A stretch of DNA of 64,000 bases, taken from assembly GCF_000718015.1 (NCBI RefSeq), contig NZ_JODY01000002.1, positions 248,001-312,000 of the forward strand. Reading direction: 5' to 3'. The stretch is from Streptomyces catenulae (GTDB lineage: Bacteria; Actinomycetota; Actinomycetes; Streptomycetales; Streptomycetaceae). Position 1 is the stretch's first letter; the number at the start of each line of letters is the position of its first letter. Positions 34,439 to 48,669 of the stretch are shown one piece after another. A program made the position numbers and the translations under genes. Under the pieces are notes generated by a model that was not told the DNA's origin, made no database searches, and was given only the letters and a program-made list of their open reading frames with translations.

Positions 34439-34860
34439 GGTGGCTCCCTCGGGCTGCGGGCTTCGGCGGCGGACGGGCTGTCCGCCTGCGGTCGTGTCCG
34501 CGAGCGAGCGTAGGTACGGGAGGGGCATGCAGACATCGGGCCACGGTCCCGGTCCGCTCGGCAGGGGTCCGGGTCCGGAGACCTAGGGCGTGTGCGCGGC
34601 GTTCCGTCGTTGTTCCAGCGTTCGCCCGGCGGACGTGGAGCGCGGCGACGGGGCATGTCCTCATGAGGCGGAGGGGCGCCCGGACCTCGGGTGCCCGGGC
34701 CCCGGACCGTGTGTGTACGGGTGTGGTCCGACGGCGCCACGGAGCGCACCTCGGGCGGCGTGTACAGCCCCGGGCACATGGCGCCGAGCGGATTCAGGCG
34801 CTGCGAGCGACCTCCGGCGTCGGGGGGAAACGGTCACCGGCGGTTGCGGGAATGCCGAAG
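34439..34860. other. Intergenic region, no gene recognised
   Basis: Upstream of the VOC gene. Some open frames exist on both strands, but none resembles a protein family. It is followed by a strong terminator belonging to the small membrane protein gene. Confidence 0.5.
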
Positions 34861-34907
34861 GCGCCCCCGTGGGCAGCGGGTGTTCGCCCGCTGCCCACGG
34901 AGGGCGC
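34861..34907 (-). terminator. Terminator of the small membrane protein gene
   Basis: A 20-bp stem with one bulge (34861-34880 against 34887-34907) and a 6-base loop TGTTCG lies just downstream of the 60-residue protein stop at 34925. Confidence 0.75.
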
Positions 34908-34924
34908 CCCGGCTTCTGCTCGCC

Positions 34925-35107
34925 TCAGCGGCCCAGCTGCTTGCGGTTCACGTTCCGCAGGCGGCGGCGCTGGGAGGGGTCCAGCGCCAGATAGGCGACG
35001 ACCGGCACACCGACCATCACCAGGAGGGCCGCCCAGAGCGGCAGCAGCCACAGCAGGATCACTCCCGCCGCGACGCCACCCACTGCGACCTTCGCCCGTG
35101 TGGACAT
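34925..35107 (-). CDS. Small membrane protein
   Basis: A 60-residue protein with two close hydrophobic segments (AVGGVAAGVILLWLLPLWAAL then LLVMVGVPVVAYLAL, partly continuous) and an Arg/Lys-rich C-terminal tail (RRRLRNVNRKQLGR) expected in the cytoplasm. The ATG at 35107 has GGGGAG upstream; the longer in-frame reading lacks sense. No family name is known to me. It has its own strong terminator and is divergent from the SNF2-like gene, so it is a genuine small gene of unknown role. Confidence 0.75.
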   Translation of the reverse strand: MSTRAKVAVGGVAAGVILLWLLPLWAALLVMVGVPVVAYLALDPSQRRRLRNVNRKQLGR

Positions 35108-35254
35108 CGATTCACTCCCCTTCCGCGGCACGTACCGCGCTCTGTCACTTCTTGAACGCCGTCCAGGCGCCGCAGGTTCCATGAACAGCTTGCGCGTCCT
35201 GTACCCTCGGGCGCCACATCGGGCAGTAGTCAAACTTGAGGAGTCCGTGTCACC

Positions 35255-37089
35255 GTGACCCACCTCCCGCTGTCACCCGCCACCCCTCGACCAGCTCTGT
35301 CAGCCACCCTCGCCGACTGCGCGGCCACCTTCCTGCCCTCGGATCCACCGCGTGCCGGACGGATCGCCTTCTGGCGTCCGGACGGTGCGCCCCTGGACGC
35401 CGCCCCCGACTCCTCGGGCGCTCCCACCACGCCCGCACCGGCTCCGGACGGAGAGCACCCCGTGGCCCCCGAACAGCTGACGGTGGCGCTCCCCGGGGAC
35501 GGCAGCGGCATCGCGCTCCGCGACGTACCGGCTCTCCTGCTGCCCGTCGCGGAGGCGCTCCCGCTGCTCACCCGCGCCCGGGGCGGTGGCGGCGCGGATC
35601 CCTCCGTCGCCTTCTGGGGTACGGCGGGGGTGGTCGCGCTGCAACTCGTCGCCCGGGGACGGCTGCTGCCCGGACTGAGCCCCCAGGGGTACGACGCCTG
35701 GCGGCTGGGGCCGTTCGATGCGGCGGACGGGGAGCGGGTGCGTGCGCTGGCCGCCGCCCTGCCGCCGTACGCGCGCGCCGCGCCGCTCCCCGCGCCGGAC
35801 GGCACCGGTCCGGAGGGCGCCGTCCTGCTGCCGGAGGCGGAGCGGCATCTGCGGGCCTTCCTCGATGCGGTGGCCGACGGGCTGCCCCGCTCCCCCGCCG
35901 CCGAGCTCCTCACCGGCGCCCCGGCCTTCGCGGCGTCCGCCCCGCAGCACATCCCGGAGCAGCACGCCTGGGCGGCGGAGATCGCCGCCGGGCACGATGC
36001 GGGCGTACGGCTGTCGCTGCGGCTGGAGGTCCGCGGGCCCGGCGGGCTGTCCACGGCCGCCGGGGAGGGCGCGCCGGACCTCCTCGCCGCCCCGGGGAGC
36101 CTCACCTTCGCGGCCGTCCTCCAGGTGCACAGCGTGACGGACCCGGGTGTGGTGGCGGACGCGGCGGAGGTGTGGGCCGGGGGCCCGGCGGCCGGGGAGG
36201 CGTTCGGTGCGCGGGCCCGGATGGACACCCTGGTCACGCTGCGCCGGGCCGCCGCCGCGTGGGCGCCGCTCGCGCCGCTGCTCTCGGCGGCGGTACCGGA
36301 CACGCTGGAGCTGGACGACGAGGAGGTCGTCGCCCTGCTGGGCCCGGCGGGGCGGTCGCTGGCCGCCGCCGGGGTGCAGGTCCGGCTGCTGACCTCGCTC
36401 AAGCAGATCTGCAACCACCCGGCGCAGTACCTCAAGGAGCTGGACGCCGCCCCGACGACCGCCTCCGTACGGCCGGAAGAACCCGTTCCGGTGAACGAAA
36501 CCGGGGCTCCTACGGGCGCTCCGGTTTCGGAGGGCGTGGGGAACTCGCCGCGGATTGCCGGGCGTTCGGGAAAGGTGGAACTGCTCGACGAACTGCTGGA
36601 GACCCTGCTGGCCGAGGAGGCGAGTGTGCTGGTGTTCACGCAATACGTACAGATGGCGCGCCTGCTGGAGCGGCATCTGACGGGGCGCGGCATTCCCGTG
36701 CAGCTGCTGCACGGTCAGACGCCGGTGGCGCGGCGGGAGGAGATGGTGCGGCGCTTCCAGGAGGGGGCGGTGCCGGTGTTCCTGCTGTCGCTGAAGGCGG
36801 CGGGCACCGGGCTCAACCTCACCCGCGCCTCCCATGTCGTGCACTTCGACCGCTGGTGGAACCCGGCGGTCGAGGCCCAGGCCACCGACCGGGCGTACCG
36901 CATCGGGCAGACCCAGCCGGTCCAGGTGCACCGCATGATCACGGAGGGCACGGTCGAGGACCGTATCGCCGGGATGCTCGCCCGTAAGCAGAAGTTGGCC
37001 GACGCGGTGCTCGGCGCGGGCGACGCGGCGCTGACGGAGCTGACCGACGCCGAGCTAGCGGAGTTGGTCACCCTGCGGGGAGAGCACGG

Positions 37090-37093
<4 letters not shown>
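35255..37093 (+). CDS. SNF2-family helicase lacking its N-terminal ATPase lobe
   Basis: A 612-residue protein. Residues 1-374 are the N-terminal SNF2-associated region (DUF3670-like) found in front of bacterial SNF2 helicases. At residues 375-377 (VQVRLLT, about 36377-36390) it jumps directly to LKQICNHPAQYLKEL, the sequence that normally follows the first RecA lobe. The second lobe is complete: VLVFTQYVQMARLL, LSLKAAGTGLNLTRA, FDRWWNPAVEAQATDRAYRIGQ and GTVEDRI. Walker A, the DEAH box and the whole of lobe 1 are absent. Normal relatives are near 950-1000 residues, so about 350 or more residues are missing in frame. Without lobe 1, ATP hydrolysis is not possible. It overlaps the SWIM gene by ATGA, as intact homologues do in related genomes (from memory). 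Confidence 0.88.
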
Positions 37094-41647
<4,554 letters not shown>

Positions 41648-41830
41648 GGCGGCCGTGACGGGGCACCGGGCGAGCCGCCGGAGCGCCCGCACACCGCCCT
41701 GACCAGGACCGTACCGACTCCGCCGGGCCGCGGGTGGCGGTCCGCCGTCACCGGGCGGCGTTACGATCCGGACGGACGGGCCGGGTGACGCCCGGTCCTC
41801 CTGTGCCGTGTTCTTCTGGAGAGGATTCCG

Positions 41831-42751
41831 ATGGTCCGTACGTCTGTGCCGTTTGCCGAGGCGCTCGCCGCGGGGCCGGTGGTTCTCGACGGCGGGCTGT
41901 CCCACCAGTTGGAGGCCGCGGGGCACGATCTCGGCGACGCGCTCTGGTCGGCGCGGCTGCTCGCCGAGGATCCCGAGGCGGTGACCGAGGCGCACCGTGT
42001 GTACTTCGCGGCGGGGGCGCAGGTCGCCATCACCGCCAGCTATCAGGCGACGTTCGCGGGGTTCGCCCGGCGTGGGATCGGCGCCGCCGAGGCCGGGGCG
42101 CTGCTCGGCCGCTCGGTGGCGCTGGCCCGGGAGGCGGCCGGGCGGGCGCGGGCGGACGGTGTCGCCGGGCCGCTGTACGTGGCCGCGTCGGCCGGGCCGT
42201 ACGGCGCGATGCTGGCGGACGGTTCGGAGTACCGGGGGCGCTACGGCCTGACCGTGGCCGAGCTGACGCGTTTCCACCGGCCCCGGCTGGAGGTCCTGGC
42301 GGCGGCCGGTCCGGATGTGCTGGCGCTGGAGACGGTGCCGGACGCCGACGAGGCGCGGGCCCTGGTGCGGGCGGTGCGCGGGCTGGACACCCCGGCGTGG
42401 CTCTCGTACAGCGTGGCGGGGGCGTGCACCCGGGCGGGGCAGCCGCTGGAGGAGGCGTTCGCGGTGGCGGCGGATGTGGACGAGATCGTCGCCGTGGGCG
42501 TCAACTGCTGTGCGCCCGCGGACACGGACCACGCCGTCGAGGTGGCGGCCCGGGTGACCGGTAAGCCGGTGGTGGTCTACCCCAACAGCGGGGAGAGCTG
42601 GGACGCCGGGGCCCGCACCTGGTGCGGTGCGCCGGAGTTCCGGGTGGAGCAGGTGACCGGCTGGGCGGCGGCCGGGGCGCGGCTGATCGGCGGCTGCTGC
42701 CGGGTGGGCCCGGAGCAGATCCGCGCGTTGGCGGCGCAGCTGCGGGGGTGA
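41831..42751 (+). CDS. mmuM: Homocysteine S-methyltransferase
   Basis: A 306-residue zinc-dependent methyltransferase of the S-methyl-transfer family (MmuM type). The zinc ligands are visible: Cys in VGVNCCAP and the CC pair in IGGCCRVGP. VVLDGGLSHQLEAAGHDL opens the barrel and TASYQATFAGFARRGI is characteristic. It moves a methyl group from S-methylmethionine (or SAM) to homocysteine to give methionine. GGAGAGGA precedes the ATG. It is a single-gene unit between terminators. Confidence 0.92.
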   Translation: MVRTSVPFAEALAAGPVVLDGGLSHQLEAAGHDLGDALWSARLLAEDPEAVTEAHRVYFAAGAQVAITASYQATFAGFARRGIGAAEAGALLGRSVALAREAAGRARADGVAGPLYVAASAGPYGAMLADGSEYRGRYGLTVAELTRFHRPRLEVLAAAGPDVLALETVPDADEARALVRAVRGLDTPAWLSYSVAGACTRAGQPLEEAFAVAADVDEIVAVGVNCCAPADTDHAVEVAARVTGKPVVVYPNSGESWDAGARTWCGAPEFRVEQVTGWAAAGARLIGGCCRVGPEQIRALAAQLRG

Positions 42752-42850
42752 GGGGCGCGGTGCCCGCGGGCCGCCGGGTGTGGCCGCGGCGCCCGTCGGC
42801 CCGTACGGGCGTGTCCCCGCGGGGCCGCGCGGTCCCGGAGCGGCAGCCTC

Positions 42851-42888
42851 CGGGTGCGCCGTCGGGCCCGGGCCGGGCGGCGCACCCG
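42851..42888 (-). terminator. Terminator downstream of the proline-rich membrane protein gene
   Basis: A perfect 11-bp stem (CGGGTGCGCCG at 42851-42861 with CGGCGCACCCG at 42878-42888) and a 16-base loop lie next to the minus-strand stop at 42895. It also lies beyond the mmuM stop and may serve both. Confidence 0.65.
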
Positions 42889-42894
42889 TCACGC

Positions 42895-43728
42895 TCAGGA
42901 GAGCGGGGCGTGCAGCTTCTTCGTGCCGGAGCGGTTGCCCATCAGGCTGCAGCTGACGCTCTTGATGCCGAGGTTGTAGCCCTTGAGGTTGGGGAACTGC
43001 ACATAGGTCCCCTCGGCGGTGCCGGAGGGCTGGCGGGCGGCCTTGCTCTCCAGGTCGCTCTTGCAGATCTTCGCCGCCTCGTCCTTGATGTCGGAGCTGG
43101 AGGTGAAGCCGGAGCGCAGCTGGTGGATGCTCACCACCTCGGCGTCGTGGGCGTCGTTGCAGGACGCCGCCTCGTTGTTGCCGCTGCCGTCCGCCGGGAG
43201 GTCGTAGCAGTCGCCGACCTGCAGCTTGAAGAACGGGATGGTGCTCTCCGACGGCGAGGCGCTCGCGGGGTCGGACGGGAAGTCCGTGGCGGTGGCGGGG
43301 TCGTCCGGTGTGGCGCTCGGCGAGGCGTCGGTGCTGCGGGACGGCGTGGCACGGTTCTTCTTGTCGTCGTCGCCGTCACCGCTCAGCGCGATGATGCCGA
43401 AGACGACGGCGAGCACCAGCACACCGCCGCCGATGATCGCCGCGATGATCTTCCCGTTGCCGCCGCCGGACGGCGGCGGGGGCGGCGGCCAGCCCCCGGG
43501 AGCGCCGGGTCCGCCCGGGCCCGCCGGGCCGTAGCCGGGACCGGCCGGACCGAAGCCACCGGGCGGCGGACCGGCCGGCTGTCCTCCCGGCGGCGGGAAA
43601 CCGCCCTGCCCGTAACCGCCCTGCACCGGGCCCCCGGCACCGTAGCCGCCGGGCGGCGGGCCGAAGCCGCCCTGACCGTCGTTCGGGGGCTGGTTCGGCG
43701 GGGGCGGCGGAGGCGGAGGAAAGCTCAT
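42895..43728 (-). CDS. Proline-rich membrane protein, septum-formation-like extracellular domain
   Basis: A 277-residue protein. The N-terminal 90 residues are Pro/Gly repeats (GGYGQGGFPPPGG type) in the cytoplasm. One membrane helix follows (KIIAAIIGGGVLVLAVVFGI), then a Ser/Thr/Asp-rich linker, then a small extracellular domain with four Cys (GDCYDLP, ASCNDAHDAEVV, KICKSDL, SVSCSL). The spacing resembles the DUF4190/septum-formation type of actinobacterial membrane protein. Its function is unknown. The ATG at 43728 follows GGAGGAAAG, read on the minus strand. It is divergent from the CE7 esterase gene. Confidence 0.75.
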   Translation of the reverse strand: MSFPPPPPPPPNQPPNDGQGGFGPPPGGYGAGGPVQGGYGQGGFPPPGGQPAGPPPGGFGPAGPGYGPAGPGGPGAPGGWPPPPPPSGGGNGKIIAAIIGGGVLVLAVVFGIIALSGDGDDDKKNRATPSRSTDASPSATPDDPATATDFPSDPASASPSESTIPFFKLQVGDCYDLPADGSGNNEAASCNDAHDAEVVSIHQLRSGFTSSSDIKDEAAKICKSDLESKAARQPSGTAEGTYVQFPNLKGYNLGIKSVSCSLMGNRSGTKKLHAPLS

Positions 43729-43866
43729 GGCAGAGATAATCGCTTCTTTGCGGGGTCTTGGGAAACTCGGTGACAGAGCTGGGGCGAACGACGTCTGAAA
43801 TGTCCGGCAGCTGGGCACGGGTTGGTCCGCAGCCACCCGCTCCACCCTACGGCCCGGAGGTTTGAC

Positions 43867-44832
43867 GTGTTCATCGACCTGCCCCTGGACGAACTGCGCC
43901 GCTACCGCCCCTCGGTCCCCGAACCGCCCGGCTTCGACGCCTTCTGGCAGCGGACCCTGACGGAGACCCGCACCCACGACCTCGACGCGCGGTTCACCGC
44001 CACCGACGCCGGGCTGGCCCTGCTGGACACCTACGACGTGGAGTTCGCCGGGTTCGGCGGGCACCCCATCCGCGGCTGGTTCCTCGCCCCGCGCGGCGCC
44101 GCCGGGCCGCTGCCGTGCGTGGTGCAGTACCTCGGCTACGGCGGCGGGCGGGCGCACCCCCACGACTGGCTGCTGTGGCCGTGCGCCGGGCTGCCGACGC
44201 TGGTGATGGACGCGCGCGGGCAGAGCGGCCCCAACCGGCCGGGCGACACCCCCGATCCGGTCGGCGCGGCCCACCCCGGGGTGCCGGGGAAGATGACGCA
44301 GGGTCTGCTGGACCCGGAGACGTACTACTACCGGCGGCTGTTCACGGACGCGGTCCGGGCGGTGGAGGCGGCGGGTGTCCATCCGGTGGTGGATCCGGCG
44401 CGGATCGTGGTGTCCGGGCGCAGTCAGGGCGGGGCGTGCGCGCTGGCGGTGGCGGGTCTGGTGCCGGAGGTCGCCGGGGCGCTGATCGACGTCCCGTTCC
44501 TGACGGACGTCCGGCGGGCGCTGGAGATCACCAAGGAGGAGCCCTACGGGGAGTTGGTCCGGTACTTCGCGGGTGAGCGGCTGCACATCGACCGGGCGCT
44601 GGCCACCCTCGACCACGTCGACGGGCTGAACTTCGCGGTCCGCGCCCAGGCGCCCGCGCTCTTCGACACCTCGCTGCACGACCCGATCACCCCGCCGTCC
44701 ACCGGCTTCGCCGCGTACCACCACTACGCGGGCCCCAAGGAGCAGCGGGTGTGGCGGTTCAACGGGCACGAGGGCGGCGGCGGGCATCAGCGGGCGGAGC
44801 AGCTCCGGTTCGTCCGCGAGCTGTTCGGCTGA
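43867..44832 (+). CDS. Acetylxylan esterase/cephalosporin-C deacetylase (CE7)
   Basis: A 321-residue alpha/beta hydrolase of carbohydrate esterase family 7. It has the N-terminal DLPLDELRRYRPSVPEPPGFDAFW, the nucleophile motif GRSQGG, and GHEGGGGHQR with the catalytic His near the end. The conserved RGQS (MDARGQSGPN) is present. It removes acetyl groups from short xylo-oligosaccharides or cephalosporins. There is no signal peptide. The start is GTG at 43867 with CGGAGG six bases upstream. It lies directly before xylB, so the two probably serve xylan or xylose use. Confidence 0.9.
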   Translation: MFIDLPLDELRRYRPSVPEPPGFDAFWQRTLTETRTHDLDARFTATDAGLALLDTYDVEFAGFGGHPIRGWFLAPRGAAGPLPCVVQYLGYGGGRAHPHDWLLWPCAGLPTLVMDARGQSGPNRPGDTPDPVGAAHPGVPGKMTQGLLDPETYYYRRLFTDAVRAVEAAGVHPVVDPARIVVSGRSQGGACALAVAGLVPEVAGALIDVPFLTDVRRALEITKEEPYGELVRYFAGERLHIDRALATLDHVDGLNFAVRAQAPALFDTSLHDPITPPSTGFAAYHHYAGPKEQRVWRFNGHEGGGGHQRAEQLRFVRELFG

Positions 44833-44838
44833 GCCTCC

Positions 44839-44869
44839 GGGCGCCCCGGGCCGTGGATCCGGGGCGTCC
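44839..44869 (+). terminator. Probable terminator of the CE7 gene
   Basis: GCGCCCCGG pairs with CCGGGGCGT across a 9-base loop, just after the esterase stop. One position is mismatched. Confidence 0.5.
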
Positions 44870-44963
44870 GCGCCCCACTAGCATGCGGCACGCGCGGGGA
44901 GTGCCCCCGGGCATGCGGTGGCCGAACGGCCCGGTCCGCGGCCGGGCGGAGGGAGAGAGCGCG

Positions 44964-46394
44964 ATGGGCGCACAGGCAGCGGGACCGCTCGTCGTCGGTG
45001 TGGACAGTTCGACGCAGTCCACCAAGGTGCTGGTGGTGGACGCGGCGTCCGGCACGGTCGTCGCCCGGGGCCGGGCCCCGCACGCCGTCGGCGGCGGGGC
45101 GGGCAAGGAGAGCGATCCGGGGCGGTGGTGGGCAGCGCTCGGTGCGGCGCTGGGGCAGTGCGGGGAGGCGGCGCGGCAGGCGGGCGCGGTGTCCGTGGCC
45201 GGGCAGCAGCACGGGCTGGTGACGCTGGATGCGGCGGGTGCGCCGGTGCGGCCCGCGCTGTTGTGGAACGACGTACGGTCCGCGCCGCAGGCGGAGCGGC
45301 TGGTGGCGGAGTTGGGCGGGGCCGCCGCGTGGGCCGAGCGGGTCGGCAGCGTGCCGGGCGCGGCGTTCACGGTCGCCAAGTGGGCCTGGCTGCGCGAGCA
45401 CGAACCGGCCGCGGCCGCCGCCACCACCGCGGTCCGGTTGCCGCACGACCATCTCACCGAGCGGCTGACGGGTGCGGCGGTCACCGACCGGGGCGATGCG
45501 TCCGGCACCGGTTGGTGGTCCTCGGCCACCGAGGCGTACGACACCGGGATCCTCGACCACGTCGGGCTGGACCCGGCCGCGCTGCCGCGCGTCGCCCGCC
45601 CCGGGGAGGTGGTGGGCACCGTACGGACCGATGAGCTGCCGCTGCCGCGCGGGGCGTTGGTGGCGGCGGGTACCGGCGACAACATGGCGGCGGCGCTGGG
45701 GCTCGGGCTGCGGCCCGGTCGGCCGGTGCTGAGCCTGGGGACGTCCGGCACGGTCTACGCGGTCTCGCGGCGGCGCCCGGCCGACCCGTCCGGGACGGTC
45801 GCCGGTTTCGCGGACGCGCGCGGCGACTGGCTGCCGCTGGCCTGCACGCTCAACTGCACGCTGGCCGTCGACCGTATCGCCGCGCTGCTGGGCCGGGACC
45901 GGGAGGCGGTCGAGGCGGGCGGCGAGGCGGTGCTGCTGCCGTTCCTCGACGGGGAGCGGACCCCGAATCTGCCGGGGGCGTCGGGGCTGCTGCACGGGTT
46001 GCGGCACGACACGACACCCGGTCAGGTGCTGCAGGCGGCCTACGACGGCGCGGTGTTCGCGCTGCTCAAGGCGGTGGACCAGGTGCTCGACGCCGAGTCG
46101 GCGGCCGATGCGCCGCTGCTGCTGATCGGCGGCGGCGCGCGGGGCCGGGCGTGGCGGGAGACGGTGCGGCGGCTGTCGGGGCGCCCGGTGGAGGTGCCGG
46201 ACGCCCGTGAGCTGGTCGCCCTGGGCGCTGCAGCGCAGGCCGCGGGGCTGCTGCTGGGCGAGGACCCGGCGGCGGTGGCGGAGCGTTGGGGCACCGCCCG
46301 CGGCACCGCGTACCCGCCGCGGGAGCGGGACACCGCCGCCTGGGAGCGGCTGACGGCCACCCTGGCCGACGGGGAGGCGCTGCTGCGGCGGTGA
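44964..46394 (+). CDS. xylB: Xylulokinase
   Basis: A 476-residue FGGY sugar kinase. The N-terminal phosphate-1 motif is VVGVDSSTQSTKVLVVD, followed by SVAGQQHGLVTLD and RPALLWNDVRS, both typical of xylulokinases. The C-terminal lobe has LSLGTSGTVYAVS and the adenosine motif LLIGGGARGRAWRETV. It phosphorylates D-xylulose to xylulose 5-phosphate. No xylose isomerase gene is adjacent. GGAGGGAGAGAG precedes the ATG. Together with the CE7 esterase it suggests hemicellulose use. Confidence 0.92.
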   Translation: MGAQAAGPLVVGVDSSTQSTKVLVVDAASGTVVARGRAPHAVGGGAGKESDPGRWWAALGAALGQCGEAARQAGAVSVAGQQHGLVTLDAAGAPVRPALLWNDVRSAPQAERLVAELGGAAAWAERVGSVPGAAFTVAKWAWLREHEPAAAAATTAVRLPHDHLTERLTGAAVTDRGDASGTGWWSSATEAYDTGILDHVGLDPAALPRVARPGEVVGTVRTDELPLPRGALVAAGTGDNMAAALGLGLRPGRPVLSLGTSGTVYAVSRRRPADPSGTVAGFADARGDWLPLACTLNCTLAVDRIAALLGRDREAVEAGGEAVLLPFLDGERTPNLPGASGLLHGLRHDTTPGQVLQAAYDGAVFALLKAVDQVLDAESAADAPLLLIGGGARGRAWRETVRRLSGRPVEVPDARELVALGAAAQAAGLLLGEDPAAVAERWGTARGTAYPPRERDTAAWERLTATLADGEALLRR

Positions 46395-46399
46395 GGGCC

Positions 46400-46433
46400 G
46401 CGTCCGGGCCGCTCCCCGGGGCGGTCCGGACGC
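46400..46433 (+). terminator. Terminator after xylB
   Basis: A 16-bp GC-rich stem (46400-46415 with 46418-46433), including two G-U-type pairs, begins six bases after the xylB stop. Actual pairing probably opens the innermost pairs to form a loop. Confidence 0.7.
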
Positions 46434-46520
46434 CTCGCCGCCGCTCCCGGGGCGGGCCGCGCGACGCGCCCGGCCGCCCCGGGGATCACTACGGCGTCCG
46501 GGTGACGGCGTGTCACCCCC

Positions 46521-46545
46521 AACTCGCCTGTAGGACCTGCGAGTT
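46521..46545. promoter_or_regulatory. Inverted repeat upstream of the secreted amidase
   Basis: AACTCGC and GCGAGTT are a perfect 7-bp inverted repeat with an 11-base spacer, 127 bases before the amidase ATG. It may be an operator or a leader hairpin. Downstream, TTGGCAGC occurs twice. Confidence 0.4.
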
Positions 46546-46671
46546 CCGTCTTTGGTTCGCCCATTGGCAGCACCCGAAGACCCTTGGCAGCCGGGGGGCG
46601 GCTGCGCATCATGAACACACCGGCCACACGTGTCATGTACGCGTCCCCCCTCGGCCTCGTCAGGAGTACGC

Positions 46672-47289
46672 ATGGAGTCCGACCGCACCTCCCTGCCCCG
46701 CCGCCGCCTGCTCACCGGCGCCGCCGCGCTCGCCGCGGCCGCCGCGCTGGTCCCGGCGGGCAGCGCCGCCGCCCGTCCCCGCACCGCCCGCCCCCGGGCG
46801 GCCGCCTATCCGCCCGTGCACTGGGCCGCCGCCGACCCCGCCAACTTCACGGAGGCCAACCGGCCGACGGAGTACCCGGTCGAGATGGTCGTCATCCACG
46901 TGACACAGGAGACGTTCGCCGACACCCTCAAGCTCTTCAAGGACCCGAACCACAAGGCGGCCGCCCACTACGTCGTCCGCTCCTCCGACGGCTATCTCGC
47001 CCAGTGCGTCAGCGAGAAGAACGTCGCCTGGCACGCGGGCAACTGGGACTACAACACCCGCAGCATCGGCATCGAGCACGAGGGCTGGATCGACGACCCG
47101 AAGTGGTTCACCGACGCCCTCTACCAGAAGTCCGCCGCCCTGACCGCGGCCATCTGCGACCGCTACCACATCCCCAAGGACCGCGAGCACATCATCGGTC
47201 ACGTCGAGGTCCCCGGCACCGACCACACCGACCCGGGCCAGTACTGGGACTGGTCGCGCTACATGGACCTGGTCAAGGGCCGCGCCTGA
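46672..47289 (+). CDS. Secreted N-acetylmuramoyl-L-alanine amidase (Amidase_2)
   Basis: A 205-residue Tat-type exported protein. The signal has PRRRLLTGAAALAAAAALVP. The Amidase_2 domain shows VVIHVTQET (first zinc His), HYVVRSSDGYLAQCVSEKNV, WHAGNWDYNTRSIGIEHEG (second His) and IIGHVEVPGTDHTDPGQYW with the last zinc ligand. It cuts the bond between muramic acid and the stem peptide in the cell wall. The ATG at 46672 has AGGAG seven bases upstream. It is followed by a phosphodiester glycosidase gene, so both act on the envelope. Confidence 0.9.
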   Translation: MESDRTSLPRRRLLTGAAALAAAAALVPAGSAAARPRTARPRAAAYPPVHWAAADPANFTEANRPTEYPVEMVVIHVTQETFADTLKLFKDPNHKAAAHYVVRSSDGYLAQCVSEKNVAWHAGNWDYNTRSIGIEHEGWIDDPKWFTDALYQKSAALTAAICDRYHIPKDREHIIGHVEVPGTDHTDPGQYWDWSRYMDLVKGRA

Positions 47290-47397
47290 CGCTCCGCCAC
47301 CCGGGCGGCGTTCCCGAGATGTCCGCCGCGCCGACATCCCCGCGCCACGGCGACGACGCCGGACACCGCGAGGATCGGTGCGACCTCGGGAGGCACC

Positions 47398-48624
47398 GTG
47401 CGACGTCGATGGGGCGCGGTACACACGGCACTGGCGGCGCTGGCCGTCTGGAGTCTGCCGGTCGCGACCGGCAGCCCTCCGGCGAGCGCCGCCACCGCCC
47501 TGACCACCGCGCCCGGCGTCCGGCAGGCGCCCGGCGTCACCTACACGACGTTCCGGGTGACCGTGGCGCGCGGCGCCGCCCACGGCCATCTGCTGACGGT
47601 GGACCTCCGGGCGCCGCGCGTCTCGGTGGACCTGCTGTACCCCGGGGCGGTCGGCGCGCGGGCGCCGGTCTCCGCGCTCGCCGCGGCGCGCGGCGCGACC
47701 GCCGCGGTCAACGGTGACTTCTTCCATCTCCTCGAAACCCAGCACCCCGGCGTCCCGGCGACCGGCGCCCCGTCCGGCCCCGCCGTCGCCGCCGGGCACG
47801 GGCTGAAGGCCGCGGTCCCCGCCGGTCAGCGCTTCGGCCCCGCGCCGCCGCCCGGCGCGCGCCCCGAGGATGTCCTCGGCATCGGCGACGACCGGCGGGC
47901 GCGGCTGGACCGGCTCACCCTGCGCGGCGCCGCGGTGACCGGCCACGGCACGCTGCCGCTCACCGGGCTCAACCAGTACGCGCTCCCGGTGGACGGCATC
48001 GGCGCGTACACCTCCCGCTGGGGTCCGGCCGCGCGGGCGCGCGCCGTCTGCGGCACCGACACGGACCGGGCGGCGCCGTGCACCACCCGCGTACGGGAGG
48101 TGACCGTGGCGCACGGCCGGGTCACCGCGGTCGCCGACCGGCCCGGTGCCGGGGTGCCGCCCGGCGCCGAGGTGCTGCTGGGCCGCGAGGAGGGCGCGCG
48201 GCGGCTGGCGGCGCTGCGGCCGGGCGACCCGGTGCGCATCGGCCACCGTCTGACCGGCCGGAGCGGGGCGCCGCTGCGGTGCGCGGTCGGCGGGTTCGCG
48301 GTGCTGCGGGACGGGCGGACCGTACCGGGCACCGATACCGGCACCCCGGCGGTACGGACCGGCGCCGGGATCGGGGACGGCGGCCACACGCTCTATCTGC
48401 TGGCCCTGGACGGCTCCCCGGGCGAGCCGGGTCTCACCCTCGCCGAGCTGGCCACCGTCCTGCGCGGGGTCGGGGCGCGCGACGGGGTGGATCTGGACGG
48501 CGGCGGCTCCTCGACGCTGGTGACCCGGGCACCGCACGGTGGACCGGTCGTGGTGCGCAACCATCCGTCGGGCGGTGCGGAGCGTCCGGTGCCGAACGCG
48601 CTCGGGGTGTTCACGGGCGGCTGA
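47398..48624 (+). CDS. Secreted phosphodiester glycosidase family protein
   Basis: A 408-residue secreted protein. A signal peptide of about 31 residues ends at ASA-A. The NAGPA (phosphodiester glycosidase) domain has AVNGDFFHLLE near residue 103 and the diagnostic DGVDLDGGGSSTLV near the C-terminus. Such domains cleave glycosidic phosphodiesters, for example GlcNAc-1-phosphate units. In bacteria they probably act on wall polymers or teichoic acids. The start is GTG at 47398 with GGGAGG a few bases upstream. It lies 108 bases after the amidase. Confidence 0.85.
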   Translation: MRRRWGAVHTALAALAVWSLPVATGSPPASAATALTTAPGVRQAPGVTYTTFRVTVARGAAHGHLLTVDLRAPRVSVDLLYPGAVGARAPVSALAAARGATAAVNGDFFHLLETQHPGVPATGAPSGPAVAAGHGLKAAVPAGQRFGPAPPPGARPEDVLGIGDDRRARLDRLTLRGAAVTGHGTLPLTGLNQYALPVDGIGAYTSRWGPAARARAVCGTDTDRAAPCTTRVREVTVAHGRVTAVADRPGAGVPPGAEVLLGREEGARRLAALRPGDPVRIGHRLTGRSGAPLRCAVGGFAVLRDGRTVPGTDTGTPAVRTGAGIGDGGHTLYLLALDGSPGEPGLTLAELATVLRGVGARDGVDLDGGGSSTLVTRAPHGGPVVVRNHPSGGAERPVPNALGVFTGG

Positions 48625-48669
48625 CGGCCGCCCCCGGCGGAGCGTGCGGCCCGCCCCGCCGGAGCCCGG

